Assembly: GCA_021209875.1 (NCBI GenBank)
Contig: JAGYVD010000001.1
Location: 6,448,001-6,512,000, forward strand
Length of the DNA stretch: 64,000 bases
From: Rosellinia necatrix
Lineage: Eukaryota > Ascomycota > Sordariomycetes > Xylariales > Xylariaceae
Direction of reading: 5' to 3'
The translations under genes were made by a program, and so were the position numbers. Each line of letters opens with the position of its first letter. Positions within the stretch are counted from its first letter, which is position 1. Below, piece by piece: positions 14,901 through 28,947 of the stretch. The notes below the pieces were generated by a model. The model was not told the DNA's origin. It saw only the letters and a list, made by a program, of their open reading frames with translations, and made no database searches.

Positions 14901-17649
14901 ATTACCTTAGCGCATGTACTAGCCCTGTTTTCGTTTTCACTAAAAGACCCAACCAGCCGGCGGCGATCGAGACATGTAACGCTTTATCGGCCTGCTTCAG
15001 TTCCCACTCAAGCCGGCTCTCCATCCAGCCTGTATCTAGACTAGCGGGCATCAAGTTACACGGCTCGGCACATATACCTATCTGCCATGTGCGCTCTGCT
15101 TATCATGTATGAGACCCAGGTTTACAATTCAGATGGTATTTAAACATGATTGACTGGGATACGACCGATGGAGTGTCAGATCTCGCCGCAACGTGCCCTT
15201 GCCTCAGGCCACAGAAACGCCTGCACTAGCTCGAGAAAGAGAGCAATGTTATTCACGAGGGGGAGATCGGGGAGATCGGGGAGCATCCCAGGCACACAGG
15301 CCCATTTCAGCAGTGAAAATCCCCCGTCCTCCCCTTCCACTCCCTCCCCACTTTTGCTCTCGATAACAACAACTTCGGAGCGCACGGCTCGCCTTACATA
15401 CACTACTGTATGTACCTAGTGTACATAGCCAGATAGACGAGATGCAACGGCTGACGTTAGGAACACCATCGATCGCTCGAAGGGCTACCAGATCGAGATA
15501 AAATAACTCAGCCAACCCCGGGAAATGCTCGCCTATATCGGTAAGGTCATGGCGCGCTGGCAGAACTCACGCACGAGGGGGTGGGTAGGTAGGTTAACTT
15601 ATCGACCACATCAATCTAAGCGTATATCACCCTCACATTTACAGGTAAGAACTTCACTATCGGTGTCGTTCGTCATCTCAGTCGTCCCAGGTTTTATAAC
15701 TAACTGACGCGCAGTTTCGTCATTGATGAACTATTCAGTCGAAAGACAGGCCTCCGATTACTAAGAGTGAGCGTGGCATATCGATTAATCTAGGTCGGCA
15801 GCGAGTGTGATTCAACACGCTGGTCCATTCACGGTATCTATTCACAGTTTGAGACGAAACTGCCATGTTTCCTGCCTATATACAAACAAGCCCTATAACC
15901 AAGAAGCGTTGTGTTTGTCGATGCTTCCGTTTTCCAAGAAATCCTAGCTTATTCTACCGACGTTTCTGGCAATCCCCCCCCCTAGTGTGTATTTAGGAGT
16001 CGAGATCTACCGTAGCCGATGCCCCGCGGCCTTGTTCATGCATCTGAGGTGGTCGGACGCGGCCTTTTTTTTTTTTTTTTGTTTACGTGTGCCGATCAGT
16101 CGCAGGGAGACCATTCAGCTGCGCGACAATCGCAATAGCCTCCGGCTTATTGGGGCCGTGTTCTTCGCTTACTATATGAGTTGGCACGGGGGGGCTGGAT
16201 GGATGAATGGGATAACACGCAACGCAATGATCAAACAACAGTGGCGTAAGCCCATCACGAACGGGACGAGTGAACGGCAGTGGTGTGAGACCGGTGGTTT
16301 ACCCTCCGCAAACGAGTGAGAGGATGATGGGCATGTAGTAGATTGCAGTAAAGGCCCACTGCTCTAGCAATAGCGGCCATGCATCGTTGCTGCGTCCATA
16401 CCCAAGATCGACATCCGATTTGAAGTTAGACCAGTCCGGCTCTGGGAGCTACTCATGTCTACATTATTATCCACATACGCACCATGTTGATGCCCGTACG
16501 TGGGCGTCTCGCCGTCCATCTACTCAATACGTATGTAGACCAAGAGCAAAACCAGGGGCGGAAATGTTCCGCCGCGCCGTATCAAGATACGTGACCCGTT
16601 ACCGAACTCTCCGTAGCCCTCGACGCTCTGTATGTGTCTCGAGGAAAGTTCTGAAAGGCATATCCGCTGTCCCTTCTTTTGTCGTGGCCTCACCTACGGC
16701 TTATAAATGTTAGTTTGACTCTGGCTGTCTGTAAGGTAGGCAGGATACCGAGCTTAGCATAAAATTGCGCTTCTTTCTGCGAGGACTGAAGGTGGACATA
16801 TCAGGAAGCCTAACAACATATTAATCTAGGCTTCTTTACTAGGTACTTGCAGTAATCGAGGATGCATACGGCATAGTCAAAGCCTCCTCATCGCACAACT
16901 GACGACGCAAATGGCGACAAGGCAGTGGATAGTATCACATCTATTCACACCCCACATCCCAGGTGACAACTTATCTCACATCTAACAATAGGCACACTCC
17001 TTCCCAGCCTCGGGTATTAGAAGGGGCAGGGAAACAAAATTGGAACCGAAATCACTCGAGAATAGGGGTAATTGCAATGCTCTCGACGCCGGAAATAAGT
17101 TTCCTAAGGCAGATAGGTACAATAAGTATATATATATATAATAGTTCGGCGTCGAGTGTATCAAGTGTATAAAGATGAGTCAGGCGGACTAACGAAGCAA
17201 GTGAACCGCACACCATGTCAAAGTAAGTAGATGGAAGTGGGCAAAAAAAACGAGCAAGTGACATCATCCCTTCTCACCATTTCAGCTAGGCCCCCTTGCT
17301 CCCCTTCCCGGGGGTATACTCGTCTGCTTCCCAGCTAAGGACACGTAGCGAGGCGATCGCAGCAGTTTCAAGCCTCTGAAGAACCTCCCCATTACCGAAT
17401 CACCCACCCACTACACCATGGCAACCTCTCTCTCTCTCTTGTGATATTCTCAACACTCCGATATATCTATTCACCCCTGCACCTCAAAAACTTCAGACTA
17501 CCGTGACACGTTGGATCGAGACCTTCGCAGACGAGTCACCCGCCTAAGCGAGCTAGCGTGTTTGAAAAACGTTGTCGGGTAAGAAAAACACTCGACATCC
17601 GGGGCACTAGCCAACACGCATAGGCAGCGCGGCGAAACGTAAGACTCCT
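11999..17649. other. Long gene-poor intergenic region
   Basis: Over 5.6 kb there is no intact gene. The start is the hydrophobin promoter: on the minus strand a TATA-like TATAAG lies about 150 bp before its ATG. A transposase remnant sits at 14238-14648. Homopolymer tracts (T run at 16063-16080), a CT run at 17426-17439 and a short TA run near 17130 are present. The remainder shows only short random frames. Confidence 0.55.
14238..14648 (+). pseudogene. Decayed Tc1/IS630-like transposase N-terminus
   Basis: One forward frame starting ATG ATG AAA AAT encodes a segment reading DLGTRIQALTLHSENYS, then GYKPGEAP about 30 residues later, then TDELEPKIISIL and STQEIANKL before KARRVL. This arrangement resembles the DNA-binding (double helix-turn-helix) half of fungal Tc1/mariner-type transposases. 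At least five in-frame stops interrupt it between 14322 and 14420, and no DDE catalytic part follows. The stops would fit C-to-T or G-to-A decay such as RIP, but no intact copy is available for comparison. Terminal inverted repeats were not located. Confidence 0.55.
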
Positions 17650-19520
17650 TTAAAAGTTTTCTTTACCCCAAACAAAAGAGAATCTAATGACAATTGTATT
17701 AGTTTTACCTTCGTAGCATGTAAAAACAAAAACAAAAACAGAAAATAACAGAAAATAAGAATACGTACCCAGGCTCGCTATATTTATTACAGAATACGTG
17801 AAGCGAGCTGCCGAGGCCCTTGGGCCCGCAGAAGAAGACGCCGGCCTCGGCGGGGGGCGTGGAGTTTGCGGATGCCGCGGAAGATCATGTCCCAGTTGGG
17901 ACGGCCGAAGTTGGTCGGGCTGCGGAGTCCCGTGATGGCGTCCTTGTCGGCGTTGGCGTCGTTGATCATGATGTTGGTGGCGTCGTCGGCCTTGATCTTG
18001 GCCGTCAGGTACGTGTGGATCTCGATGCGGCCGTCCACGTCCTGCGCCTCGATGGCCATCAGCAGCGACCGGAACCACTCGAACGACCCGAAGTCTCGGC
18101 AGATCCAGAAGAAGTACACCTTGGCCAGCCGCGTCTTCTTCTGCGGGTAGTTCATCCGGTACCAGATCGACTTGAGGATCGACGCGAACGGCGTTACCCC
18201 GATCCCCGCTCCGCATAGCACTGACACCTCGTACTTGAACACGTCCTCAGACGCCGATCCGAACGGCCCGTCGATGTACACCCGCGGCAGCACCCGCCGG
18301 AGGGCCGGGTCGACCTCGCCGTTTTGGTTGTCCACGCCCACCACCTTCGACGCGTCCTTCCCGCCATCCTTCTTGCCGAATTCGCAGCCCAACGCCGTGG
18401 CAACCTCCCTCGTGAAGTCTCCCACGACACGCATGTGGATCGAGATATAGTCCTCCTCCGGGGCGCTGGTTAGGGTGAATGGATGATATTGCCACAGAGA
18501 GACCTCGGGGCAGCAGAAGAAGATGTACTGGCCGGCCCGTGTCTTGGTGTTCTCTTTCTTGATCTGAATTTCGCACACGTTGCTCGGATGTTGGATGACC
18601 TTCGAGATATACGTCTTGTGACGCCCGCGCACTTCACGCGCGATTCTTTCGGCCAGATATATGAAACCACCATATGTCCAGTACTGCCAGAAAACACCGA
18701 CGGCGGTGGTGCCAACCGAGACGCAGAACGGCGCGGTGTCCGGTTGAATCATGCAGAAGGCACCGTGGGCGGCCCAGAACACGAAGAATACGATGAACAT
18801 GTGGTGCGTGTACCAAAAGCGTTCGTAGTTGGCACGGCGGGGCTTTTCCATCGATGTGAATACCATGCCCATAAGAGCCACCAGCATGATATATCCTGTC
18901 CATCCCGGTCCGGAGGCCAAGTTGGCAGCTAGGAAGCCGTAGAAACCGAGGTTGTTCTTGGCGGCAATCTGGGCGAAATTGTTCCAGTGAGCGATGGTGT
19001 GCACCCAGGAGAAAAACACGATGGACCAAGCCGTCGTGATATGAAAGGTGATGTTTTTATCGAATTGAATGATGCCATTGAGTGGTGTTTGCCTAGCAAT
19101 CGAGATGAAAGTACGGCAGACCGGAAACAGAACCAAGGCGACATCGACGTGAAGGACCAACGCGGCTGATCTCGCTATCATGTACGTCGGCCCAAATGTA
19201 TTCCGCGCTATTTGGAGACTGTCCTTGACGGCATAATTGACGAAGCCGAAGGCAAATACAAGCGCGTGCAGGAAAATGAAAACGAAGACAAAACTAAGAC
19301 ATGTGTCAGCATAAATGTTCATGATGCGGGAACTTACACACAAAACTAACAATCGCCGGTAACCTTCGTTAATCATCCATTTGTCGAACTTCTCCCGCAT
19401 CGTCAAGTCCTTTTGCTTCTCTTGCGTCATCTCGCCCGACAGCAACATCCGCGTCAATGGAGTCCATCTTGCTCGTTCTGACGGCTTCTCGCCATATTGG
19501 GAATCTCCGTAGTACGACAT
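17650..19520 (-). CDS. noxA: NADPH oxidase NoxA-type (superoxide-generating), with 3' frameshift
   Basis: The minus-strand exons are 19520-19342, 19293-17769 and 17683-17650. The N-terminus (YGDSQYGEKPSERARWTPL) and overall length match fungal NoxA/Nox1, which lacks the N-terminal extension of NoxB. Six membrane helices carry the heme-ligand His pairs (for example AALVLHVDVALVLFPVCR, WVHTIAHW and YTHHMF). Then follow the FAD site (YHPFTLTSAP) and NADPH site (GPFGSASED, LCGAGIGVTPFASIL). The enzyme moves electrons from NADPH across the membrane to O2 and is used in sexual development and infection structures. Intron 1 is only 48 bp and in frame. At 17852-17857 a run of six G (minus: six C) sits where five would keep the family frame; the frame otherwise ends early at 17787. 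In the next frame VFFCGPKGLGSS and the final FVWGKENF are intact. Confidence 0.93.
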
Positions 19521-22500
19521 GGTGATGATGGTTGAATGGCCTAGATTCCCCGTTGTTGCAACCGACCTCCAAGGACCTTATTCCAACCTGGCCCTTCCCA
19601 AGCCAACCGCAAGTGGGTAGGACGGCTTCCGCAGGCGAACACAAATCCTCGCGGCGTAGAGTTACCAATTATTACTTATGAGCTATTCCGTCTAGCGCGA
19701 TACGATGCCTTGAGTAAAAAATCGATTCAGATCCTGCTGAACGGGGACATAATCATTCATGCCGAAGTGGTCGAGATCGAAGCGAAGCCCAGGCGGCGAT
19801 TATCGCCCACGACGGCTGGTTGTCCAAATGAATGTAAAGAACGTTAAGGGCTACCCAACGTGGTGCCCTACACTGGCGAGCAAATGCAGATACTGGTCGG
19901 CCCGCGGACGTATCGCCAAATGAACCCAGAAAAAAGAACCGAAAGAGAAGGGGGAGAAAAAAGGCCGGCTCACACTCTCGTGCAAAGTATGGGAGGAGGG
20001 TGTGGAAAGGGAAAGAGGGATCCGAAGATCTCATGCAAAAGCGGCAGAGGGTGGGAAGAGGGTAGTAGACGACGGATGGGCGCCAAGCATTAGAAACATC
20101 AGACCATTTCCCTCGTAGATCATACCTGGTTACGAGGCCAATACTAGGTTTCTGGAATAGGAGGGCATGTTTTAACGATGAGCTGATGGTATTCGTACAC
20201 TACACCCAGGCTCTCAGAATAGCTACGAAGGACCTAGGCAGGAGAGTGGCATGGCGGTGGATAGCGGTAGGGGGGTTTGACCACGGTGGCGTGGAGACAG
20301 CTTGGTATGGGTGACTTGGTATAGTGTAAGTGACTTGGTATAAGTGACTTGGTATGAATGACTTGGGAAGGGGGACGGGGGTTGCGACGGTCGCATTAAG
20401 GAGACCTTCACGGGCATGTACAGGGGACTTGGGGACTTGGGGGGGGCATGGGCGGCTGCTGGCAGTGGAGGATCACAGCGGTGGCTCCACTGCCGTTTCG
20501 CCGCTTTTCACGATCGTTTGGAGGGCCTCGAGGCGAAAAAGATCAGAATTGACCGTCAGATTAACGAGCCACCTTGCGAGGGCGTAGGAGAGCGCGAGCA
20601 GCAAGCACGTCGGACTGCCTAGGCAGGCCGGACTAGGTCAGGTAATGTAGGTCGAAACAGAGTCGTCTCGATCGAGTCTTGTGTCGGTTACAGTCCTCTA
20701 GTCTGGTAGGCTTGAGCTGTTCCCACTTCGCCTCGGACTGCGGGAGAGAGGCTCAAATGATAGGAGGGGCTGGTAGGAATGGATATGGACGTATGGACAA
20801 GGGTATCCTATAGGCAGTTACAGCAGTCGAACTCTGTATCGAGCTTGAGACTCTCCTCTACAGTATAAGAGTGCCCAGCGCCCCCCCGGTTGCCGCCGGA
20901 GCATAGCAAGGGAGCGACGGCGATGGCGACGTGGCCGGCGAATCAGACAGATGTTGGTGAATCAATCATTGGCGCTTGGGAAAAGACGGCCTTGGACCGC
21001 CTTGGCCCTCGCAGCCCTCCTGCTGCCCAGATCACAGCGCAGCGGACACCACAGCAGGGACAGATATGGCGGCGGTACCTACGTGAAGGCCCCAAAGCGG
21101 CTTTGGGGCGGTATCTGTTTCGGAGCTTGGATCCCAGCAGTCACTTGTACAGGTAGACAAGGAAAGAGATCGGTCGCCAGTGGGCCATTGGTCCGTCAGT
21201 ACACGTGTAGTGTGTAGTGGCACAGATACAGATGTATTGAGCCATCGCATCACCGGAGATACATGTCATAGGCCGTCGTCCTGCGCCGTCGTCAGAAACG
21301 AAAACATCCGATTTGAATGTTTCATTTTCCTCAGATTCCTTTTTCCAGACCTGTTCGGACAGTTCGGGCATCTCGGGTTTGGAGGCGCGGCCAGGTTGGG
21401 CGATAAGCCATGCCGTCAGAAACAGCCCTCCTGGTCGGTTGACTTGATCACGAATATGAGGTGGAAATAGAACACCTAACTACAAGTACATACATAGATA
21501 AAACCAACACAGAGAATGGCGGCGAGCGTGTTCGAGATGCAAGTGGGTGGGGCCGAGGGAGACCAGGGGCCGGTGGGGCCACCGCCTGCGGGCATCCTGC
21601 CCTGGGGCGCCATCATTGGCCCATCGGCCGAGCAGAGTCCAGGACAGGAAAGCCCCTGACTGGGTTGGCGGGTAATTTTGTTCCAGCACGTTTCGCCAGG
21701 GGCATCTTTGACACAACCCAAGACGAAGGCGAGACAGCCTCCCTGTCCAATAAGTCCATACTTAACTTGGCCCCAGATATAAGCACATAACTAGGCTGGG
21801 TGCCAAGGCAGCGCTGCAGGGCCGCCTTTCAAGTTTTGCGAGCAACAAGTGGGAAGATGGCACACCAAGCACAACACACAAGCGCTTAACCTACCACTTA
21901 CAAGATAAATGTCATTGACGTATTGATGTGATGGTGCCGATGCCGTGTTGTCGGGTTGGATTCACGGTCAGCCCCTCCATTGCAGTGACATACATGGTAG
22001 ATCAAAATTCCCGGTTCGTCCTCGCTACTTCATCGCCTATTCCATAGCCAGGACTGGCCACGAGTGGAAAACACCCTGTCACCATATGTAGGAAGGTAAG
22101 GTTGACCATACAATTAAAAACTGTGATTCAACAACTAATACTGAGATTTATTATCCCTACGGTAGTTTAGTCCAGTTGTGTAATTGATTCCGTAGGGCTT
22201 CTTCCACACCAAACCCCATGTCCGTGATTGATATCTGCCTTGGTTGGGTAGCTGATCTGCATACTCTGTTGCAACTTGCCAGTAGGTACCCAATATGCAA
22301 CATGCCGACAGGTCGTAATTATATAAGCAAGCTATTTTGCCAGGGGTCGGTCGACTACATACCTATCTATGTATATTTGAACAAGGCCGCATCGAACAAA
22401 AAGATGTCTACATGCAGATGACACGGACGCAGGGTTAATCATCTGCATACTTGTACACTGATGCATCGACAGAAATGCAAATGGTCTGTTTATTGCGCCA

Positions 22501-24622
22501 CTTAAGGTTTATGTCTTAACCCGTATCGTTTACGCGTTGTTTTCTTGGATGGGATTTGTATTGAAGTGAGATGAGAAAACAATAGATAAGGCCGACAAGG
22601 CGACAGAAACCACTCGAGCCTGCTGTCGGATGAACGAGCTCGCCTTTAGCTAGGATGCGAATATTTCTCCTCGCGTTTCAAGGCGCAGCTGAGGTATTAT
22701 CGTTAAGCAACAGGGTTGAACTGCACTGCTGGGGTCCATACTTGTGGTCGGTGTTACTCCAGGCTACAACTCTAGCTATCGGCATAGAGCGATCACTTCC
22801 CAACCAAGATCGAGTCGTGGTTGTGGCGCGTATCCTGTATTTTTCCCCCGCATTAACCTGCATGGCGGCCTGGCTTACTTGTCTTCCTACTTAATTTACA
22901 CAACTGCTCTGATTTGTTAAACCATTTATCAGCCTGAGGTAAATGTCCCCTGGTGTTTGTCTGGACTCAAAAGTCAACTTACATTCCCCAGCCATAGTTC
23001 GGGCCCCTTGCATGTGAATAGGTGTGATGAGGTCCACGAACGACGATAAGACGAAAGTTATTTGGTTTGTACTAAAATACTTGGACTAGCCGCACAACTA
23101 TCTAGGCTACGGCTATTATACCTATGGACTGGGAGATTCACGAGCATTCCAGAAGAATATCTATTAACTCACTACCGGGCTACCGGCAAATGCCGTGAGT
23201 GACAATTTCTGGCTAATAGCCTCTTCACATACAAATCATCTTTCGAGTTCCATCGAATCAGATGATGACAGAGCGGCCTATATACTTTTGATTCATGAAG
23301 TTATCGTTTGGTTCCATCATCTATAAACGAAATACAAGTCGACGCCGTGTTCTGGGGCTTTAGAATAGGAAAGTAAAATTTACCACCATAGCTAATAAGT
23401 CAAGCATCATTCCAGAAGAAAACATGAATGAATATTATATCAGACAACCTTTAAAGACCAGATATAATGCTCCTATCACCAGGACATTACCGGAATTACT
23501 GGGGGGAGCCCGGTCCGGCCCGGCGAAATGAGATTGCACGGCACGAGAGGATCGCATCGAATATCATGTGTGACCTGTAAGTAACAATAAACCGACTATT
23601 AACTCATTCCTATAGATCGTATATCCAAGATACGAAAGATACAAGGTGGCCCCCCTCCTAATTAACCCCCCGGAGATATATTGTGCGCACGCCAACTTAT
23701 ATGCAATCTCAGTTGACATGTAGTCTCTCGAACTGAGCTGGTGAAAAACATGTCATTCAATGGCTGCTGTGCTATTTTCACACCACAAGGTTGCACAATA
23801 TATGCAATTTATCATTATCTACACCCATAAACCTCTATCGTCGAACCACAAAACACGTTTTATCAAGGCCTGGTATGCGTTTTAGTGTCCTTGATATATA
23901 CCACCAGATGGAGAACTGGCTCCGAACCGTCTCATCATTATCTATCTGAAGCACTCTGCTATTTTTGGCACCCTTTGCGGTCCTACTGCCCTGATGTAGG
24001 CATGCACTTAATCCTGACTATCTGCTCTCGTGGCTGGGCAAGGATTCGCTTAGAAAGGAAAATGGTGTTTACTAACTAGGCGTTTCACTTTATGTGCGCG
24101 CAAAGCGATAGGCATACGTCGCATAGTAATTTTTTCAAGGGTTTTGGGGGAGCAACAGGGAATCGGTATACAATACGAGGTCGGGAGTAGCAGCCCTAAG
24201 AGCACCACGAAAGAAGAGAGAGTAAGAGTAGTGCCAGGAACGGGCAATCTTGCCTTACAGGCTATGTTTTCCCTTATGCATTCTGTGTCTGTTAACTGCA
24301 CTATTCGCCGAGAACTGGGCACCGGCCAAGGTTACCCGAACGTGATATGCTAGGGGCCATAATGATGAATAATCGACAACGAACGCCGGCAAATTCACCT
24401 AGATTATCTAGATGGGAGAGAATGTGTGTGTGTGACCCTTCCAAGCCGCGACCACTATCTATGAGTCTCCCATCACTCCATCACTCAGCATCATGTTTGT
24501 TCGTACCGTCCCGCTTATTTATTGAGATGAACGAGACTTCCGCTAAAAGGTCACGATATCAACAGATGGGCCATCCGAACGACCCCAGGGCTACTATCAT
24601 AGGAGGGTCGTCTTGCCCAGCC
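19521..24622. other. Long gene-poor intergenic region
   Basis: It is the upstream region of noxA and the downstream region of the E2 gene. No protein-like frame was recognised over 5.1 kb. It contains a 13-15 bp tandem repeat at 20301 and CT/GA-rich stretches. AT-rich DNA near 22.1-23.8 kb may be decayed repeats, but no family could be named. Confidence 0.5.
20301..20367 (+). repeat. Tandem repeat, GTGACTTGGTATA-like unit
   Basis: Four to five imperfect copies of a 13-19 base unit (GTGACTTGGTATR with variable spacers) occur in tandem. The flanking DNA has GGGACTTGGGGACTTGG copies near 20425, perhaps diverged units. Confidence 0.8.
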
Positions 24623-25745
<1,123 letters not shown>

Positions 25746-27476
25746 TGCGGAAGTGTTGTAGTTGTGCTGTTTGGATGTCTCTCGCACGTCTTGGTACGGG
25801 AACGGCCGGGAGGCTATTTATAATAGGTTAGTGTTGGAATGTGTCGTCATGCTGGATGGATGGAGGGGTGCCACGATGAGTAGACAGAGGGAGATGTTGC
25901 GAAGGCTGAAGGGCAAAGGCAGAGTAGGCGGGCAGGTGTGGTTGATATTTGAGGGTGCGTCGCGAGGCTTGGTGATGTCTTACCTAAGTAGAATGGTGTC
26001 GTGGATGGGCGCCGCCGACGATGCAATGACTGATCAGTGGGTGGGTGGTTGGTGTTGGCCGGTTACTTCGTCTGTCCGGAGAGAAGAAGGTTGGATGGAG
26101 GGGAGGTAGGAGGAGAGTTCGTCCAAGACACGTTGGGTGCGGAGGGGATTAGCTTTGGCGGCGTCGTACGTTGTGGGTTGGGATGTTGTAAAGCGTCGAA
26201 AACAAGGTAGGCAAGTGAGTGGTAGTGGGGGAAAGGAGGGAAAGTGATGAGACAAGACAAATATGGGCTGGACGAGGGCGGCGGGTGCCCAGGTGGGTTG
26301 TTGGGCTACACTATCTATTATCTATTGGGTCCCTGTTTACCATTGGCCACAGGCGTCGAAGCAAATGCAGGAATACCACCTTGAAAGAACCTACCAGACA
26401 ATGATAGGTGCCCAGGTGGCTGAAATATACCATTTTTGGCACTTGACCAACCTAAAGTAAGCACATGTAGGCAGCTAGAAGGTAGGTAGGTACCTACCTG
26501 ACGCATGCGTCCTGACTCTTTACCTAGGTACTTGCCTAGTGCCAACTTGCTGGCCAAACCGGCCCCTACAGCAGGTGACTTAGCCAGGTACCTGGATCTC
26601 CCTAGAGGTACCGAGTTACTTAAGCTTGACAGCAGGCTCAGGTACAAGCATTTGGTGCCTTCCATACATAGGCGTCGAAGGTATTGCCTGTGGAGTGAAT
26701 TGATGCTGGAGTGGGTACTAATCAGGTACCTAGTACCTACAGTTAGGTAGGCACCTGCCTGCCTACTGCACTACTACCTAAATTGAGTTTTTTTTTCTTC
26801 TCTCTCTTAGCTGTGTGGCAAAGGTGGCGGTGCGACTATTGTGTTCGCTCACTCGACGGTTTGGTGGTGTAGGAACCCATCAAGGTGGTGGTGGTAAGGT
26901 ATCTAATAGGCAGTTAGGTAGGTACATTAGTCTAGATCGAGGGGCTACAGTAAGTTAATTTCGTGCAAGGTTTGCTCAAATTGACTCAGAGCATGAGGGC
27001 ATCTTGCCACTTGGATTAGCAAGCAGGTCTATCGTGGTGATGCCCCGGTTTGCGTCAATAGTAGTTAGTTATATTACCTTCTATGGACCCCAAATTTCTA
27101 AGACGGAGCAATGACAATAGCATACATATTGGGGAACGTTGAAGGAACAATATTTTGAGAGACAGGGAGATAGGGAGATGGTGGTGATATTTCTAGTACA
27201 GTGCATAATACAAAATAACTTATAGATATTTCTTCTCTTCCCCCTACCGATATGGAGAATAAGTGTTCCACGCCAAATTTCCAATGTGATAATTGTGTTA
27301 TTAGAAATAACAAGAAATATATACCTATTATCACAACTGTAATATCTCGCAAAGTGGCAGCATATTTCAGGGGTGCAATATAACCAAGGTCGGAATGGCA
27401 CTGATGAATAATCCTGTATAGCGATGGGTGGCGCAAGCACAACGGCTCTTGTGTTCTATAATATCAAAATAATTGA
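25746..27476. other. Intergenic region with TACCTAGGTA-type repeats
   Basis: No gene was recognised. It includes the upstream region of the E2 gene. Between about 26470 and 26770 there are dense copies of TAGGTAGGTACCTACCT-like palindromic units, with more near 26900-26930. The last 400 bp are AT-rich and may carry the glutaryl-CoA dehydrogenase 3' UTR. Confidence 0.5.
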
Positions 27477-28947
27477 TCATGCAAAAGCTTGAATGCCTGT
27501 TATGGCACGGCCCAGAATAAGACCTAGAGACGATTAGCAATCAAACAAATCGCAAACCAAACAAGACCTTGTGTAGACCTACTGTGAATGTCGCTCTGGC
27601 CCTCGTATGTTTGCGTAACAAACAAGTTGGCTACGTGCCTACCAATACCGTATTCATCGCTAACAGCATTGCCACCAAAGATCTCCTGCAAGACACGAGC
27701 ATTGTGTAGGGCCCGGTCGCAGTTCTGCCTCTTAATCATGCTGATCATCTCAGGCGTGGCTTTCCCCTCGTCCTTGAGACGACCGACTTGGATCGCGGCT
27801 AGGGTGCCGTAGGCGGCGTCTGTGGCGGCGTCGGCCAGCTTCTTCTGTACGAGTTGGTACTTGGCCAGTGGATTGTTCTTGAACTGCCGGCGCTCGAGGG
27901 CATACGTCCTCGTCCGCGAGATGCAATCCTCCAGCGCACCTACAACGCCTAGAGAAATACCGTATCGCGCACTGTTCAGGCAGGAGAAGGGCCCACGCAA
28001 GCCCTCCACATCGGGGAACATGTTGGCAGCAGGGACCGGACAGTCATCCAACTGGATCATGCCCGTGATACTGGCCCGCAGCCCGTTCTTATTCTTGATC
28101 GGAGGGGTGTCGAGGGTTCCCGGTGGGCAATCCCTGCGCTCGACCAAGAAGCCACGGATCTTACCCGTCTCGGCCAGCTTCGCCCAGACCATCAACACGT
28201 CCGCGATGGGAGAATTAGTGATCCATGTCTTGGCACCACTAAGCAAGTAGTATCCGCTCTTGGTAGGATGCGGGCGCGCTGTGGTCTCCATCGATCCTGG
28301 ATCGCTCCCGTGATTCGGCTCCGTCAGCCCAAAGGCGCCGAGAAGCTTGCCCCGGGCCATGGGTTCGAGGAACTTCTCCTTCTGCTCTGTCGTGCCAAAC
28401 TCGTGAATACCGCCCATGACCAACGACGATTGGACGGACATGCCGGAACGGTAGCCACTATCTACGCGTTCGACCGCCCGGGTGATCAGGCCAGCTGCCA
28501 CGGTGGATGCGCCGGCGCAGCCGTATCCCCGTAAATTTGCGCCGAGGAGACCCAATTCGCCCATCTCGGAGAGAATTTCTCGGTCGTATGTCTCGTCACG
28601 GTAGGCCTCTATGGCCGAGATAAGTCGGGTTAGCCAAGCATCATCACTGCCTGGCTCCCGGCGGGGGTCCGTGGTCTGTCACACGGCGGCGGGCAGCGAG
28701 CGCACTTACGTAGAACCCGCGGCAGCAGTTTCTCTTGACAATACCGCTCGGCCGTCTCGGCAATAGCCAGTTCCTCCTCGGTTAGCAGATTGGTGCTCAA
28801 CAATGGGTCCTGCCAGTCAAAGGCCGGGCCGGACGCGGTAGAGGCATAATTCCTCAGGCATTGCGTCAGCTGGCTTGGACCAAACTTTAGTCGGGCGGCC
28901 TGCGGCAGCCTAGGGCTCCGGAGCCGTGGCACAAGAGGACGAAACAT
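27477..28947 (-). CDS. Glutaryl-CoA dehydrogenase, mitochondrial
   Basis: Three exons on the minus strand: 28947-28710, 28608-27583 and 27523-27477 (436 aa). The Arg-rich, acid-poor N-terminus (MFRPLVPRLRSPRLPQAARL) is a mitochondrial presequence. The acyl-CoA dehydrogenase fold then follows: MGELGLLGANLRGYGC, the VERVDSGYRSGMSVQSSLVM segment, FGLTEPNHGSDPGSME (FAD/substrate loop) and GSMETTARPHP typical of GCDH. TQTYEGQSDIHS holds the catalytic-base Glu, and the chain ends with LILGRAITGIQAFA. The enzyme oxidises and decarboxylates glutaryl-CoA to crotonyl-CoA in lysine and tryptophan breakdown. The last exon (47 bp) is needed to restore the C-terminus. Other acyl-CoA dehydrogenases are less likely because the GCDH-specific segments match throughout. 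Confidence 0.93.

Noticed and set aside
18483..18932. 149-codon forward frame across noxA
   Set aside because: It is antisense to conserved FAD/NADPH-binding exons of the oxidase.
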